Assembly: GCF_002583405.1 (NCBI RefSeq)
Contig: NZ_BCMJ01000002.1
Coordinates: 248,001-312,000, forward strand
Reading direction: 5' to 3'
Origin: Secundilactobacillus silagincola
GTDB taxonomy: Bacteria > Bacillota > Bacilli > Lactobacillales > Lactobacillaceae
Length of the DNA stretch: 64,000 nucleotides
A program made the translations under genes and the position numbers. Positions 51,476-62,670 of the stretch are shown in pieces. Each line of letters begins with the position of its first letter. The stretch's first letter is position 1. The notes below the pieces were generated by a model, which saw nothing but the letters and a program-made list of their open reading frames with translations, was not told the origin of the DNA and made no database searches.

Positions 51476-54277
51476 GTGGACTTAATATCAGAAATAAACA
51501 AATTAGATTCAAAAGTTGTCAATCTTTGGGCTAAGAAAAGAACAGTAGACGGAGAACAGCTTTGGCTTCCTTTGATGGCACATTTAGTTGATACTGAGCA
51601 AACAATTAATTGGCTGTGGAACTATTGGCTTAGTGAGGGTACGAAACAAATCATATCGTTTCAGTATGGTGAAGGTATTTCACAGAAATTAGTGAAATTT
51701 ATTGGTTTTAGTCATGATTTGGGTAAAGCAACTCCAGTATTTCAGAAGAAACCATCGTATGATGGAGGAAATTCAATTGATGAAATTTTGATGGAACGGT
51801 TGATCCAGTCGGGGTTCGAGGGACTCAAGGGAGCAAGCTTTAAATTTCCTAAAAAATCCCCTCATGCACTAGCCGGAGAAGCCCTATTGATGAATGTACA
51901 TGTTCCAGAATCGGTAGCGGCTATTATCGGAGGTCATCACGGTGATGCCGGGGATGAAGTTCCTTTTAAACAAATTGGTGCTAATCGTGCTAACTATGAG
52001 CAAACTGCTGGTCATACTATCATTGATTCAGTGTATAGAGAAAATTGGAAGCGGGTTCAAAATGAAATTATCAATTTTGGTCTCAAAATATCCGGATTTA
52101 ATTCGGTTAGTGAAATTCCAGAAGTCAATCAAACACAAGCTGTGTTGTTAGAGGGATTATTGATAACGGCTGATTGGCTGTCATCGGGTGAGTATCTGAA
52201 CAATGATTTTAATAAACCGCTTTTTCCGCTAATTTCAATTGAAAAAGGACTATTCGATATTGATCTGAAAGAAAGATTTCAGACAGCGATAACGAATTGG
52301 GATTTTGGGGGAGAGTGGGATCCACAAAAGGTAAACATACAAGATGACCCTTATCGTCAAAGATGGGGATTCAATGCCAGACCAGTGCAGACGGTGATTA
52401 CAGAGGCAATTGAAAAAGCTGATGACCCGGGAATAGCTATTATCGAGGCACCTATGGGAATTGGCAAGACTGAAATTGCTCTCGTTGCAGCTGAGCAGAT
52501 GGCATATAAGGGCAAGCGAGGTGGTTTATTCGTAGGATTACCAACTCAAGCAACTTCAAATGCGATGTTTAGTCGAGTCCAAGATTGGCTTGAAAAACTG
52601 GCTAAGAAGCAAAACGAAAACTTTCCAGTTAAATTAATGCATGGTAAGGCAGAATTTAATGATGCGTATACCAACTTGCCGGAAGCATCAGATATCTATG
52701 AAGATGAAAACATAAATGCTGATGGTTCCGTAGTTGTAAATGAGTGGTTTTCAGGTAAAAAATCCATACTTTCAAAATTTTCAGTTGGAACTATCGATAA
52801 TTTACTTTTGATGGCACTCAAACAAAAGCACCTGTTTCTAAGACATCTTGGATTTAGCGAAAAAGTGGTCGTTATAGATGAAGCTCATGCATATGACGTC
52901 TACATGGATCAATATTTGGATGAATCTCTTAAATGGCTTGGTGCTTATCATGTACCGGTAATTGTTTTGTCTGCAACCCTTCCAAAAGCTAAGCGGGTAG
53001 AATTTATTAAGGCATATAACCGAGGAAAGTTTGGTAAGGGAACTGAACCAAAGAACGATGTAGATGAAAAGGAAAATTCCTGGAAAGATTCAGAAGCGTA
53101 TCCATTACTGACGCTTTTAGATGGAGATGTTGTCAAGCAAATTTCTGAGTTTCCTGGGGTATCCGATCAGCTTCCACTTCAATTATCCGTTTTAAGAATG
53201 TCGGACGATGAAAGTGAGCTAATTGAATCTGTCTTAATGTCTATTCAGGGAGGTGGAATTGCAGGAATTATTGTTAACACAGTTCAAAGAGCTCAAGAGC
53301 TGGCGGAACTTGTACCAACGGATATTAAAACAATAATTCTTCACTCGTCCTTTTTGGCGCCAGATAGGGCTAAAAAAGAAGTAGTATTACTGAATACGAT
53401 AGGGAAAAATGCTGATCGGCCACAAAAAATGATAGTGATTGGCACACAGGTACTTGAACAGTCATTAGATATCGATTTTGATATTTTGTACACCGATATT
53501 GCTCCTATGGATTTGATTCTTCAGAGAGCTGGTCGACTTCATCGACATCGAATCAGTCGACCTGAAGCGCTTCAGGTACCTAAATTATTTATTATGGGCG
53601 CAATGACGGTGGGAGATTATGGGGATCAGAATGAATCTGTTTATGAGAAATACCTTTTGATGAGAACGGATTATTATCTGAAAGATAAAATTAGTTTACC
53701 TGATGATATTTCAAACTTGGTACAACATGTTTATGATTTTGATAATGATCCCGAAATGACTGGAATTGACAAATCTAAATCGAAATTTGAAAAACATCTT
53801 GCTGATGAAAAATCGAAGGCGATGGGTTTCCGGTTATCGGATCCAGGAAAGAGTCGGAGAGATACTTTACATCAGTGGCTAAAGCGTATGCATACAAACG
53901 TGGATGAAAATGACCAAAGAGCTGCTGCCGCTGTGAGAGATATAAAAGAGTCAATTGAGGTTATCTTACTTCAAGAGAAACAAGGCGTTGTTTGCTCGGT
54001 TGATGGTACTCCAATTAGTCAATGTCCATCCAGAGTAGTGGCAGAACAACTAATTAGATTACCTCCTAGAGTAACTTTGCCAATTGGTGACTATATTAAG
54101 TTGCTGGAGGATATGACAAGTAGCAGGTTTTATAGTTGGCAAAAGGATAAGTGGTTGAAAGGTTCACTCGCTGTTGTTTTAGATGAAAATTTGGAAACAA
54201 CTCTTGGACCATGGCAATTAAAATATTCTTCCAATTACGGTTTAAAGTGTGAAAAGGAGGTTAACAATGGTGACTAA
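51476..54277 (+). CDS. cas3: Cas3 nuclease-helicase (type I-E)
   Basis: Recruited by Cascade to unwind and degrade target DNA. The HD nuclease motif is GFSHDLGKATPVFQ (His80-Asp81), followed by HHGDAGDE. The helicase has Walker A APMGIGKTEIA, DEAH box VVIDEAHAYD near residue 468, motif III LSATLPKAKRV and motif VI LQRAGRLHRH. I place the start at GTG 51476 (AGGTGAG just upstream), giving 933 residues. The frame stays open upstream to ATG 51341, but those 45 codons are the right end of the dead TnpB element, not Cas3. First gene of the cas operon; its end overlaps casA by 11 nt. Confidence 0.93.
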   Translation: MDLISEINKLDSKVVNLWAKKRTVDGEQLWLPLMAHLVDTEQTINWLWNYWLSEGTKQIISFQYGEGISQKLVKFIGFSHDLGKATPVFQKKPSYDGGNSIDEILMERLIQSGFEGLKGASFKFPKKSPHALAGEALLMNVHVPESVAAIIGGHHGDAGDEVPFKQIGANRANYEQTAGHTIIDSVYRENWKRVQNEIINFGLKISGFNSVSEIPEVNQTQAVLLEGLLITADWLSSGEYLNNDFNKPLFPLISIEKGLFDIDLKERFQTAITNWDFGGEWDPQKVNIQDDPYRQRWGFNARPVQTVITEAIEKADDPGIAIIEAPMGIGKTEIALVAAEQMAYKGKRGGLFVGLPTQATSNAMFSRVQDWLEKLAKKQNENFPVKLMHGKAEFNDAYTNLPEASDIYEDENINADGSVVVNEWFSGKKSILSKFSVGTIDNLLLMALKQKHLFLRHLGFSEKVVVIDEAHAYDVYMDQYLDESLKWLGAYHVPVIVLSATLPKAKRVEFIKAYNRGKFGKGTEPKNDVDEKENSWKDSEAYPLLTLLDGDVVKQISEFPGVSDQLPLQLSVLRMSDDESELIESVLMSIQGGGIAGIIVNTVQRAQELAELVPTDIKTIILHSSFLAPDRAKKEVVLLNTIGKNADRPQKMIVIGTQVLEQSLDIDFDILYTDIAPMDLILQRAGRLHRHRISRPEALQVPKLFIMGAMTVGDYGDQNESVYEKYLLMRTDYYLKDKISLPDDISNLVQHVYDFDNDPEMTGIDKSKSKFEKHLADEKSKAMGFRLSDPGKSRRDTLHQWLKRMHTNVDENDQRAAAAVRDIKESIEVILLQEKQGVVCSVDGTPISQCPSRVVAEQLIRLPPRVTLPIGDYIKLLEDMTSSRFYSWQKDKWLKGSLAVVLDENLETTLGPWQLKYSSNYGLKCEKEVNNGD

Positions 54278-55988
54278 GTCCTTTAATTTAACGACAGAAC
54301 CATGGATTAAGGTAATCGAAACAAAAAGTAATCAAACGAAAACAGTTTCTATGATTGATTTATTTGAAAACGCTCACTTGTATTCAAGGTTGGCAGGTGA
54401 AATGCGGTCTCAGGATTTAAGCCTGATGAGGCTTTTACTTGCTGTTTTGCATACTGTCTATTCAAGAGTGAATGCCATAGATCAGCAATATAGCTGGGTA
54501 AGTGTTGATTCTAAAAATTTACTCTTAAATGATTCAACAGAACAGGTTACACCCGATATCGATGACTTATTGGATACCTGGCAGGGCATATATGACCAAG
54601 GATCGTTTACCAAATCTGTAAGCCAATATTTAAAAGCAAATGCATCATATTTTGATTTCTTTGGGAATCGCCCGTTCTATCAAGTCACTGAAACCGAATA
54701 TGATAGTTTTGTACCAAAAAAGAAAAGTGTGGCGACCGGCACGGGAACTGTTGCAATTAAACAAATTAATCGACAGATTTCAGAAAGCGCAAATACTCCA
54801 GATATTTTTGCGCCTAAGTCGGGAATGGCTAAAAATAATGTTGATTTACCAGAATTGGTCAGATGGTTAATTATGTATCAAAGTTTTACTGGGGTTACTG
54901 ATAAGACAAAAGTCGAAACTGATGAAAAATTTTCTACATCGGCTGGTTGGGTTTATAGGCTAAATCCTGTTTTCGCTAAGGGTAACAGCTTATTTGAAAC
55001 ACTGATGTTGAATTTAAATTTAGCTGATGATAGGAATTTAGCACCTCAAAAACCCGTCTGGGAATATGAAACTATTAGTCAATATATTGAAGAAAGAAAA
55101 AAACAGCTTCCACCAACTAACTTAGCATTTCTGTATACCCTATGGGCTAGATTAATTCACATTGAATGGGGTGAAAATAATAATCCAATAATATTTAGTG
55201 CTGGATTGCCTACTTTTGATAGTGAAAACGTGTTTTTAGAACCAATGACTGTATGGCGTAAAGATTCTAAGGCTTCCAAAGGAGGATCTGATGTCTTTAA
55301 ACCTGCTGTAAAAGGAATAAGATCACTAGGAATAGCTATGTGGAGAAACTTTGGACAGTATATTAATGTAGATAAGGCTGATGATAATAATCAACCAGGA
55401 ATTGTATCTTGGCTGCAACTATTAAAAAACGATAATTTAATTGACCGTCAGAAACTGCTTCACTTGGAATCAGTCGCGTTAATCAGTGATGGTAATGCAA
55501 CATCACAATCTCCGGTAATGGAATCTTGTGATGACATGGAAATTAATGCAGACATTCTTTTCGATTCAGATGAAGTTGATTATTGGCCTGAACGAATTGA
55601 GGAAGAGGTTGACGTGGCACAGAAGGTTGGCAAAGACTTTTGGTCATTTGCGGCTAATATTGCTACTATTCGAAATTTGGATTCAAGAGACTTTGCAGGT
55701 AAAGTTAGTTCCGCATTTTACGATCAGTTAAACAATCCGTTTAAGTTGTGGCTTGCTTCACTTTCAAAACAAGATGATCCTGATGAAAAAATTGATGAGT
55801 GGAGAAATATTTTAAAAAGGATAGTCATTAATTCAACTCAACAATTGTTAATGAGTAGTTCACCTCGGGATATTAGCGGAATTATTGTTGATGGTAAAAA
55901 TGACACCCGGAAACTTTTAAACATCTTCACAGCTAAGAACCAACTAATGGGTAAAGTGAATAAAGATTTGAATATTCAGAAGGGGTGA
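54267..55988 (+). CDS. casA: Cas8e / Cse1, Cascade large subunit
   Basis: PAM-recognising subunit of the type I-E Cascade complex. ATG 54267 (MVTKSFNLTTEPWIKVIETK) is fixed by AAGGAGG about 6 nt upstream, giving 573 residues, and matches the family start F-N-L-x-x-E-P-W-I. The region around MRSQDLSLMRLLLAVLHTVYSR and FYQVTETEYDSFVPKKKS matches the N-terminal core. The C-terminal four-helix bundle includes WSFAANIATIRNLDSRDFAG. It overlaps cas3 and abuts casB. Confidence 0.9.
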   Translation: MVTKSFNLTTEPWIKVIETKSNQTKTVSMIDLFENAHLYSRLAGEMRSQDLSLMRLLLAVLHTVYSRVNAIDQQYSWVSVDSKNLLLNDSTEQVTPDIDDLLDTWQGIYDQGSFTKSVSQYLKANASYFDFFGNRPFYQVTETEYDSFVPKKKSVATGTGTVAIKQINRQISESANTPDIFAPKSGMAKNNVDLPELVRWLIMYQSFTGVTDKTKVETDEKFSTSAGWVYRLNPVFAKGNSLFETLMLNLNLADDRNLAPQKPVWEYETISQYIEERKKQLPPTNLAFLYTLWARLIHIEWGENNNPIIFSAGLPTFDSENVFLEPMTVWRKDSKASKGGSDVFKPAVKGIRSLGIAMWRNFGQYINVDKADDNNQPGIVSWLQLLKNDNLIDRQKLLHLESVALISDGNATSQSPVMESCDDMEINADILFDSDEVDYWPERIEEEVDVAQKVGKDFWSFAANIATIRNLDSRDFAGKVSSAFYDQLNNPFKLWLASLSKQDDPDEKIDEWRNILKRIVINSTQQLLMSSSPRDISGIIVDGKNDTRKLLNIFTAKNQLMGKVNKDLNIQKG

Positions 55989-55993
55989 TATGG

Positions 55994-56599
55994 ATGAATA
56001 AGGCAATCGAAGCGAAAGTCGCAACGATTAAAATTATTAATGCTCTATATAATGAAAACAATGTAGATAAGGCCACACTTTCAAGTTTAAGAGGAGCCCC
56101 AACTATCGTCAGCCAAAGAGCAGAAACAGTTTGGCCAATAATGCTTCCTTATATGGCTGAGGATTTACTAAGTCCAAATGGGAGACCATCTTGGGGCGAG
56201 AACGCAGTGTATACCGCAACGAGATTATTTGCTTTGTATCAGCAAGGCAATGATCAACTTGTCTATGCACCATATGATAAGGAAAAAAGCGAAAGTGGGA
56301 AAAACTTTTTTAGTGCATTAGCTGTCTTGAGAAGAAATCCTGATTCGCGGGATGCATTGGATAGACGTGCGCAAGCGTTATTTGGAAGTAGTAATTTTGG
56401 TAGTGTCGTACATTCGTTAACACAATTAGCCAGTATTTTAAAATCAAATAAACTTGGTATCAAAATAGATTTTCCGGTGTTGGCTCAGAATTTATTTGAT
56501 TTTCAAACCAGTTTTGAGAATGCAAGCACTGTAAAGTTACTATGGGGACAAGAGTACTACGCTGATATACACGAGACTAAACCTGAAGGGACGAAATAA
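55994..56599 (+). CDS. casB: Cse2 / Cas11e, Cascade small subunit
   Basis: Helical protein of 201 residues that stabilises the R-loop in Cascade. ATG 55994 is preferred (GGGGTGATATGG upstream); a GTG at 55985 overlaps the casA stop. The conserved Cse2 segments are LSSLRGAP near the N-terminus, WGENAVYTATRLFALYQQG and RAQALFGSSNFGSVVHSLTQLASILKS, the last typical of the family. It lies between casA and casC as in other I-E operons. Confidence 0.9.
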   Translation: MNKAIEAKVATIKIINALYNENNVDKATLSSLRGAPTIVSQRAETVWPIMLPYMAEDLLSPNGRPSWGENAVYTATRLFALYQQGNDQLVYAPYDKEKSESGKNFFSALAVLRRNPDSRDALDRRAQALFGSSNFGSVVHSLTQLASILKSNKLGIKIDFPVLAQNLFDFQTSFENASTVKLLWGQEYYADIHETKPEGTK

Positions 56600-56601
56600 T
56601 A

Positions 56602-57678
56602 ATGACAAATACAAACCTATACGTTGATGTAAATGTTTTACAAACTGTACCATCATCAAACATTAACCGAGATGATACTGGTGCGCCAAAGACGGCTATC
56701 TATGGTGGCGTCACGCGAGCAAGAGTTTCATCACAGAGTTGGAAGCATGCAATGCGAGTTTCATTCAATAAAGATGGTGTTACGGCTGGTGTTCGGACTA
56801 AAGAAGTGGCCTCGATGCTTGCAGATGCTTTGAAAGAATTGAACGATTCTATGAGTGAGGATGACGCAATGAAAAAAGCCGTAGAAACACTTACAGCAGC
56901 TGGCATTAAAGTCAACAAAGATGGTCAAACTGGAGCTTTATTGTTAGTAAGTCATGGTCAAATAAAAAAATTAGCTGAATATACGATTAACAATGACGAA
57001 ATTGATAAAAAAGACGTTAAGGCCGTTCTGAAAGGAACCCAGTCTCTAGATTTAGCATTATTTGGTCGTATGGTAGCTGATAATCCTGAACTTAATGTCG
57101 ATGCTTCAGCACAGGTAGCCCATGCCATTTCAACGCATGAAATTGTGCCAGAATTCGATTACTTTACTGCTCTGGATGATTTACAACCAGAAGATAATTC
57201 AGGTGCGGCAATGCTGGGGACGATTGAATACAATTCTGCTACTCTATATCGGTATGCAAATGTGAATGTCAAAGAGTTGGCTGAGAATATTGGTAACGAT
57301 GGTGCATTAAAAGGTGTTGCTGAATTTATTAAACAATTTGTACTTTCAATGCCAAGTGGCAAACAAAATACGTTTGCAAATAAAACGCTGCCAAGTTATG
57401 TAATGGTCGCAATTCGAACTGATACACCAGTTAATTTAGTATCAGCCTTTGAAACACCGGTAACATCAAATCATGGTTATGTAAGTAAATCCATTACGAA
57501 TCTTGAAAAAGCTAACTCAGATGCGCAAAAAATAGTTGATAAGCCTTTGCTCACAGTGGCATTAGATCAAAAATCTGTTTCTGCCATTACTGATCAAGCA
57601 GAAAACTTAACCAACTTATTGAACCAAGTCACTGATAGTCTTAAAGAGGTGATGCCGGATGAAGACACTAACAATTAG
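56602..57678 (+). CDS. casC: Cas7e / Cse4, Cascade backbone
   Basis: RNA-binding backbone protein of 358 residues, expected in six copies per Cascade. The N-terminus NLYVDVNVLQTVPSSNINRDD and TAIYGGVTRARVSSQSWKHAMR are the family hallmarks. SLDLALFGRMVADNPELNVDASAQVAHAISTHE is the thumb region. The C-terminal ends in an acidic PDEDTNN tail. Its last 20 nt overlap casD. Confidence 0.95.
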   Translation: MTNTNLYVDVNVLQTVPSSNINRDDTGAPKTAIYGGVTRARVSSQSWKHAMRVSFNKDGVTAGVRTKEVASMLADALKELNDSMSEDDAMKKAVETLTAAGIKVNKDGQTGALLLVSHGQIKKLAEYTINNDEIDKKDVKAVLKGTQSLDLALFGRMVADNPELNVDASAQVAHAISTHEIVPEFDYFTALDDLQPEDNSGAAMLGTIEYNSATLYRYANVNVKELAENIGNDGALKGVAEFIKQFVLSMPSGKQNTFANKTLPSYVMVAIRTDTPVNLVSAFETPVTSNHGYVSKSITNLEKANSDAQKIVDKPLLTVALDQKSVSAITDQAENLTNLLNQVTDSLKEVMPDEDTNN

Positions 57679-58360
57679 ATTAACGGCGCCTCTACAGTCA
57701 TACGGTGGTGCAGTTTCTTTTGCTAGACGGACAACCCAAGATCATCCTTCCAAAAGTGCCGTGATTGGTATGATTGCTGCTGCTTTGGGATATCGCAGAA
57801 ATGATGATCGAATTGTACAACTGAATGAACTGAGTTATGCGGTACGGGCTGATCAGGTTGGCAGGACCTTAACCGATTTTCAAACAGTTGAATGGAAAAA
57901 AGATAAGAGGAAGATCACTTACCGTGATTACCTGCAAGATGCTGTTTTCATTGCTGCAGTGGGTAGCGAAAATGCGGAATTAATTGATCAAATCCATGAC
58001 GCTTTGAAAAGACCAAAATTTCAGCTCTCGTTGGGGCGACGTTCAAACGTACCGGCAGGTGTTCTTAAAATGGAAGAATTTCCAAACTCAGATCCGGTTG
58101 CCACTTTGTCTGAAATGGTTTGGCAAGCTTCCAGCATAATGCAAAAAAAGCGAAAAAGAGATGCTGAGGTAAAAGTTGAAATATTTTCGGATGCTAATCT
58201 TATGCCAGATTGTCATGAAAGTATGGCGAAGGATAAGGTCATCTCCTTTGATCAAAGAAATCGGCGTTTTGATTTTAGAGCTGAGGCTTCCAAATTTGTG
58301 GATGTTGAAAATCCTTTTTTTGAGGGAAATATTCAAGATACTCAGGGTGCTCAGAAATAG
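57659..58360 (+). CDS. casD: Cas5e, Cascade 5'-handle-binding subunit
   Basis: RAMP protein of 233 residues that caps the crRNA 5' handle. The start MKTLTIRLTAPLQSYGGAVSFARRTTQ and DHPSKSAVIGMIAAALGYRR are diagnostic of Cas5e. LSLGRRSNVPAGVLKMEEF is the later conserved block. GAGGTGATG provides the ribosome site inside casC. Length fits the family. Confidence 0.93.
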   Translation: MKTLTIRLTAPLQSYGGAVSFARRTTQDHPSKSAVIGMIAAALGYRRNDDRIVQLNELSYAVRADQVGRTLTDFQTVEWKKDKRKITYRDYLQDAVFIAAVGSENAELIDQIHDALKRPKFQLSLGRRSNVPAGVLKMEEFPNSDPVATLSEMVWQASSIMQKKRKRDAEVKVEIFSDANLMPDCHESMAKDKVISFDQRNRRFDFRAEASKFVDVENPFFEGNIQDTQGAQK

Positions 58361-58374
58361 GGAGGAAGAGCGAT

Positions 58375-59043
58375 ATGTTTTTATCAAGAGTTCAGGTCGA
58401 TACAGATAATCGACGAAAGATAAAAGATCTTACCCACTTAGGAGCCTATCATAACTGGGTTGAGCAGAGCTTTCCTGACGAAATTGAAGCGTCTGTACGC
58501 AAGCGACACTTGTGGCGATTAGATCGAATTAATGGGAATCTCTATCTTTTAGTGCTAAGTGATGAAAAACCTGTTACCGAAAAAATGGAAAAGTATGGTG
58601 TACCCGGTAGACTCGTAACGAAATCGTATGATCGGATGTTGAATTCTTTAACTGAAAATCAACAAATGAGATTTAGAATTACAGCCAATCCAACATACTC
58701 GGTTTTTCAATCTGGAGATAAGAGAGGGAAAGTTTACCCCCACGTGACAGTTGAACAACAGAAAAAATGGTTCATGAGTAAGGCAAGTAAAAATGGATTT
58801 GAGATTTTACGTCATGATACAGGTGACTTGAATGACGAGAACAGCTTTGTCTTTGATATCATTAGCCGGGATCGTCCGATATTAGGACGCAAGAAAAATC
58901 GTAATGTTCGTCTTAGTCGAGTAACTTTTGAAGGTATTTTAAGAATCAAAGATGTGGACTTGTTCAAGCATATGTTAGTAACCGGAATTGGACGAGAAAA
59001 AGCATTTGGTATGGGATTAATGACAATTATCCCGTTGGAGTAA
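58375..59043 (+). CDS. casE: Cas6e / Cse3 crRNA endonuclease
   Basis: Processes pre-crRNA within the repeat hairpin. The 222-residue protein begins MFLSRVQVDTDNRRKIKDLTHLGAYHNW, containing the N-terminal ferredoxin fold with the conserved His of the H-x-W segment (AYHNWVEQSFP). It ends with the Gly-rich loop TGIGREKAFGMGLMTIIPL, the RAMP signature. GGAGG precedes the ATG. It must process transcripts from both array types, whose hairpins differ by one bulged base. Confidence 0.93.
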   Translation: MFLSRVQVDTDNRRKIKDLTHLGAYHNWVEQSFPDEIEASVRKRHLWRLDRINGNLYLLVLSDEKPVTEKMEKYGVPGRLVTKSYDRMLNSLTENQQMRFRITANPTYSVFQSGDKRGKVYPHVTVEQQKKWFMSKASKNGFEILRHDTGDLNDENSFVFDIISRDRPILGRKKNRNVRLSRVTFEGILRIKDVDLFKHMLVTGIGREKAFGMGLMTIIPLE

Positions 59044-59046
59044 TAA

Positions 59047-60870
<1,824 letters not shown>

Positions 60871-60884
<14 letters not shown>

Positions 60885-60913
60885 GATTGCTGATTTAACG
60901 GGATCTTTTTAGT
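60871..60913 (+). promoter_or_regulatory. Leader end of CRISPR array 2, overlapping the cas2 3' end
   Basis: The 43 nt before the first repeat are similar (roughly 70 percent by eye) to the 43 nt before array 1 (49711-49753). The best part is GGGATCTTTTTAGT. The first 14 nt of this block are the last codons and stop of cas2. Confidence 0.55.
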
Positions 60914-61839
60914 ATATTCCCCGCATACGCAGGGGTGATCCTACTGTTTTGACCGTTGGCCATTTGACCAATCAATATTCCCCGCATACGCAGGGGTGAT
61001 CCCGCCGATATTTCAAAAGACCAATTACCCTTTGAATATTCCCCGCATACGCAGGGGTGATCCTATTTCTGTTGCCCTGTTGCATTATCCCGAATGATAT
61101 TCCCCGCATACGCAGGGGTGATCCCTCATATGTAAGTCTTGACCTGAACAAGTCATTATATTCCCCGCATACGCAGGGGTGATCCCAATCAGCTGGTCAT
61201 GCTTGTACTCGTAGCCAAATATTCCCCGCATACGCAGGGGTGATCCTCAAAGCTGTATGTTTCGCTCTTAATCCATTTAATATTCCCCGCATACGCAGGG
61301 GTGATCCCAACCGTGACCTGGATAACTTCGACGGCGGAAAATATTCCCCGCATACGCAGGGGTGATCCTATTTACATCTACTAACGATTTGTTTGAGAGC
61401 CATATTCCCCGCATGCGCAGGGATGATCCCATGATAAGATACAAGCGTTAAAGGTTTCACACATATTTCCCGCACTGGCGGGGGTGATCCCATTTCAATT
61501 CACGCACTCCTCGAAAGAGTGTGGTATTTCCCGCACTGGTGAGAGAGTGATTCCAAGCACGCTCAAAACGCATTTGATAAAACCGAGTTTTCCCCGTACC
61601 AGCGGAGGTGGTCCTATGAACTGATTGGTGGAGTTGTCCTGCGTTTCGTGGCCCCTGCATTTGCGGGGTTGATCCTGTTTCAGAACGACTTACGACGGTC
61701 TATCGATTGTTTTCCTGTGTACGGATTGATTCTTTATTGTCCATCGTCATCGTCCTCCCCGCACAGTGGAGGTGATCCCCCTTGAAACCTGGGATAATAA
61801 TTATGGTATTTGATTCTTCCCGCACTAGAGAGGCATAGC
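60914..61839 (+). CRISPR. Type I-E CRISPR array 2
   Basis: The 28-nt repeat is ATATTCCCCGCATAC followed by GCAGGGGTGATCC. Eight identical copies occur at exact 61-nt spacing from 60914 to 61341, with 33-nt spacers. The ninth (61402) has two changes. From 61463 on, repeats resemble the array 1 type (CGCACTGGCGGGGG, CGTACCAGCGGAGG) and decay steadily through 61524, 61587, 61648, about 61707, 61751 and 61811. No spacer matches elsewhere in this window that I could see. Leader end on the left, oldest end on the right. Confidence 0.96.
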
Positions 61840-62091
61840 ATTGAATTCTTTTTAAGCGCAATAGTGGTTCTGAATGGTACGAAGTTAATGAATGAAATTT
61901 AAGTGTTTGTTTCAAGTATTAGAGCAATTTAGCCAAAATCGAGTAGTATTGAGTTCAATTCATTTAATAGGGTAAAAAGTCTTCCTATTATTTTCTGAAG
62001 GGGGTTCAAACATGAAGCATCATTAAAATAGCGTGGGCCAAATTCATTGGTCTCACGCCATTTGTTGTATCTTATTTAGTTCCAGCTGGTT
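61840..62091. other. Gap between CRISPR array 2 and pdxT
   Basis: AT-rich, no credible gene. It contains the pdxT terminator at its right-hand end and a 4-codon frame (ATG AAG CAT CAT TAA, 62012) behind a good ribosome site that is too short to call. Confidence 0.5.
62024..62058 (-). terminator. pdxST terminator
   Basis: On the minus strand GCGTGAGACCAAT pairs with ATTTGGCCCACGC with wobbles and one mismatch, followed by TATTTTA. Confidence 0.65.
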
Positions 62092-62655
62092 CTATTTACC
62101 TTCACCCACCACCATCTTCTCAATAAAATACCGATGAAACCGCTCATCTCCAGTCAACTCCGGATGAAACGCGGTCACCAACACATGGTCCTGCTGAGCA
62201 GCTACGATTCGACCATTATCCAAAGTTACCAAAGCTTCGGCAGGTTTTTGAACAGCTGACAGGTAAGGGGCACGGATAAATACGCCGTGGTAAGGTTTCG
62301 ACCATCCTTTTACCGTTAGTTCAGTTTCAAAACTCTCTCTTTGCCGCCCAAAACCGTTACGTACTACTGTTCCATTTAAGCCGTTCAATAAGTCGGGTTG
62401 AGCTAATAACACTAGTCCGGCACAAGTGCCAAATACTGGGAAGCCCTGTTGGACCAGTGTTTTTAACGGTTCGAACATCTGCTCTCGCACTAACAGCTTG
62501 CGAATCGTGGTACTTTCACCACCAGGGATGATCAGGCCATCGAGATTTTTCAAGTCTGCTTCGGTTTTAACCGGTCGTGCCGTGACGCCACATGCTGTTA
62601 CCATCTTTAAATGTTCACTAACTGCACCTTGAAGTGCTAATACACCGATAACCAC
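62092..62655 (-). CDS. pdxT: Pyridoxal 5'-phosphate synthase glutaminase subunit
   Basis: Class I glutaminase that feeds ammonia to PdxS in the DXP-independent vitamin B6 pathway. GTG 62655 (MVIGVLALQGAVSEHLKMV) is preferred because GGGGG lies 8 nt upstream and it matches the family start; ATG 62661 and GTG 62664 overlap that site. This gives 187 residues. The nucleophile is in VFGTCAGLVLLA, GLIIPGGESTTIRKL carries the oxyanion loop, and the His/Glu pair is in TAFHPELTGD. It lies 15 nt after pdxS. Confidence 0.93.
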   Translation of the reverse strand: MVIGVLALQGAVSEHLKMVTACGVTARPVKTEADLKNLDGLIIPGGESTTIRKLLVREQMFEPLKTLVQQGFPVFGTCAGLVLLAQPDLLNGLNGTVVRNGFGRQRESFETELTVKGWSKPYHGVFIRAPYLSAVQKPAEALVTLDNGRIVAAQQDHVLVTAFHPELTGDERFHRYFIEKMVVGEGK

Positions 62656-62670
62656 ACGCATCACCCCCGT

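Noticed and set aside
61457-61915. Minus-strand frames of 67 and 71 codons in and after CRISPR array 2
   Set aside because: They consist of repeat and spacer sequence, which is non-coding here.
62012-62026. Four-codon frame MKHH with a good ribosome site
   Set aside because: Too short to support; the AGGGGG could be chance in this gap.
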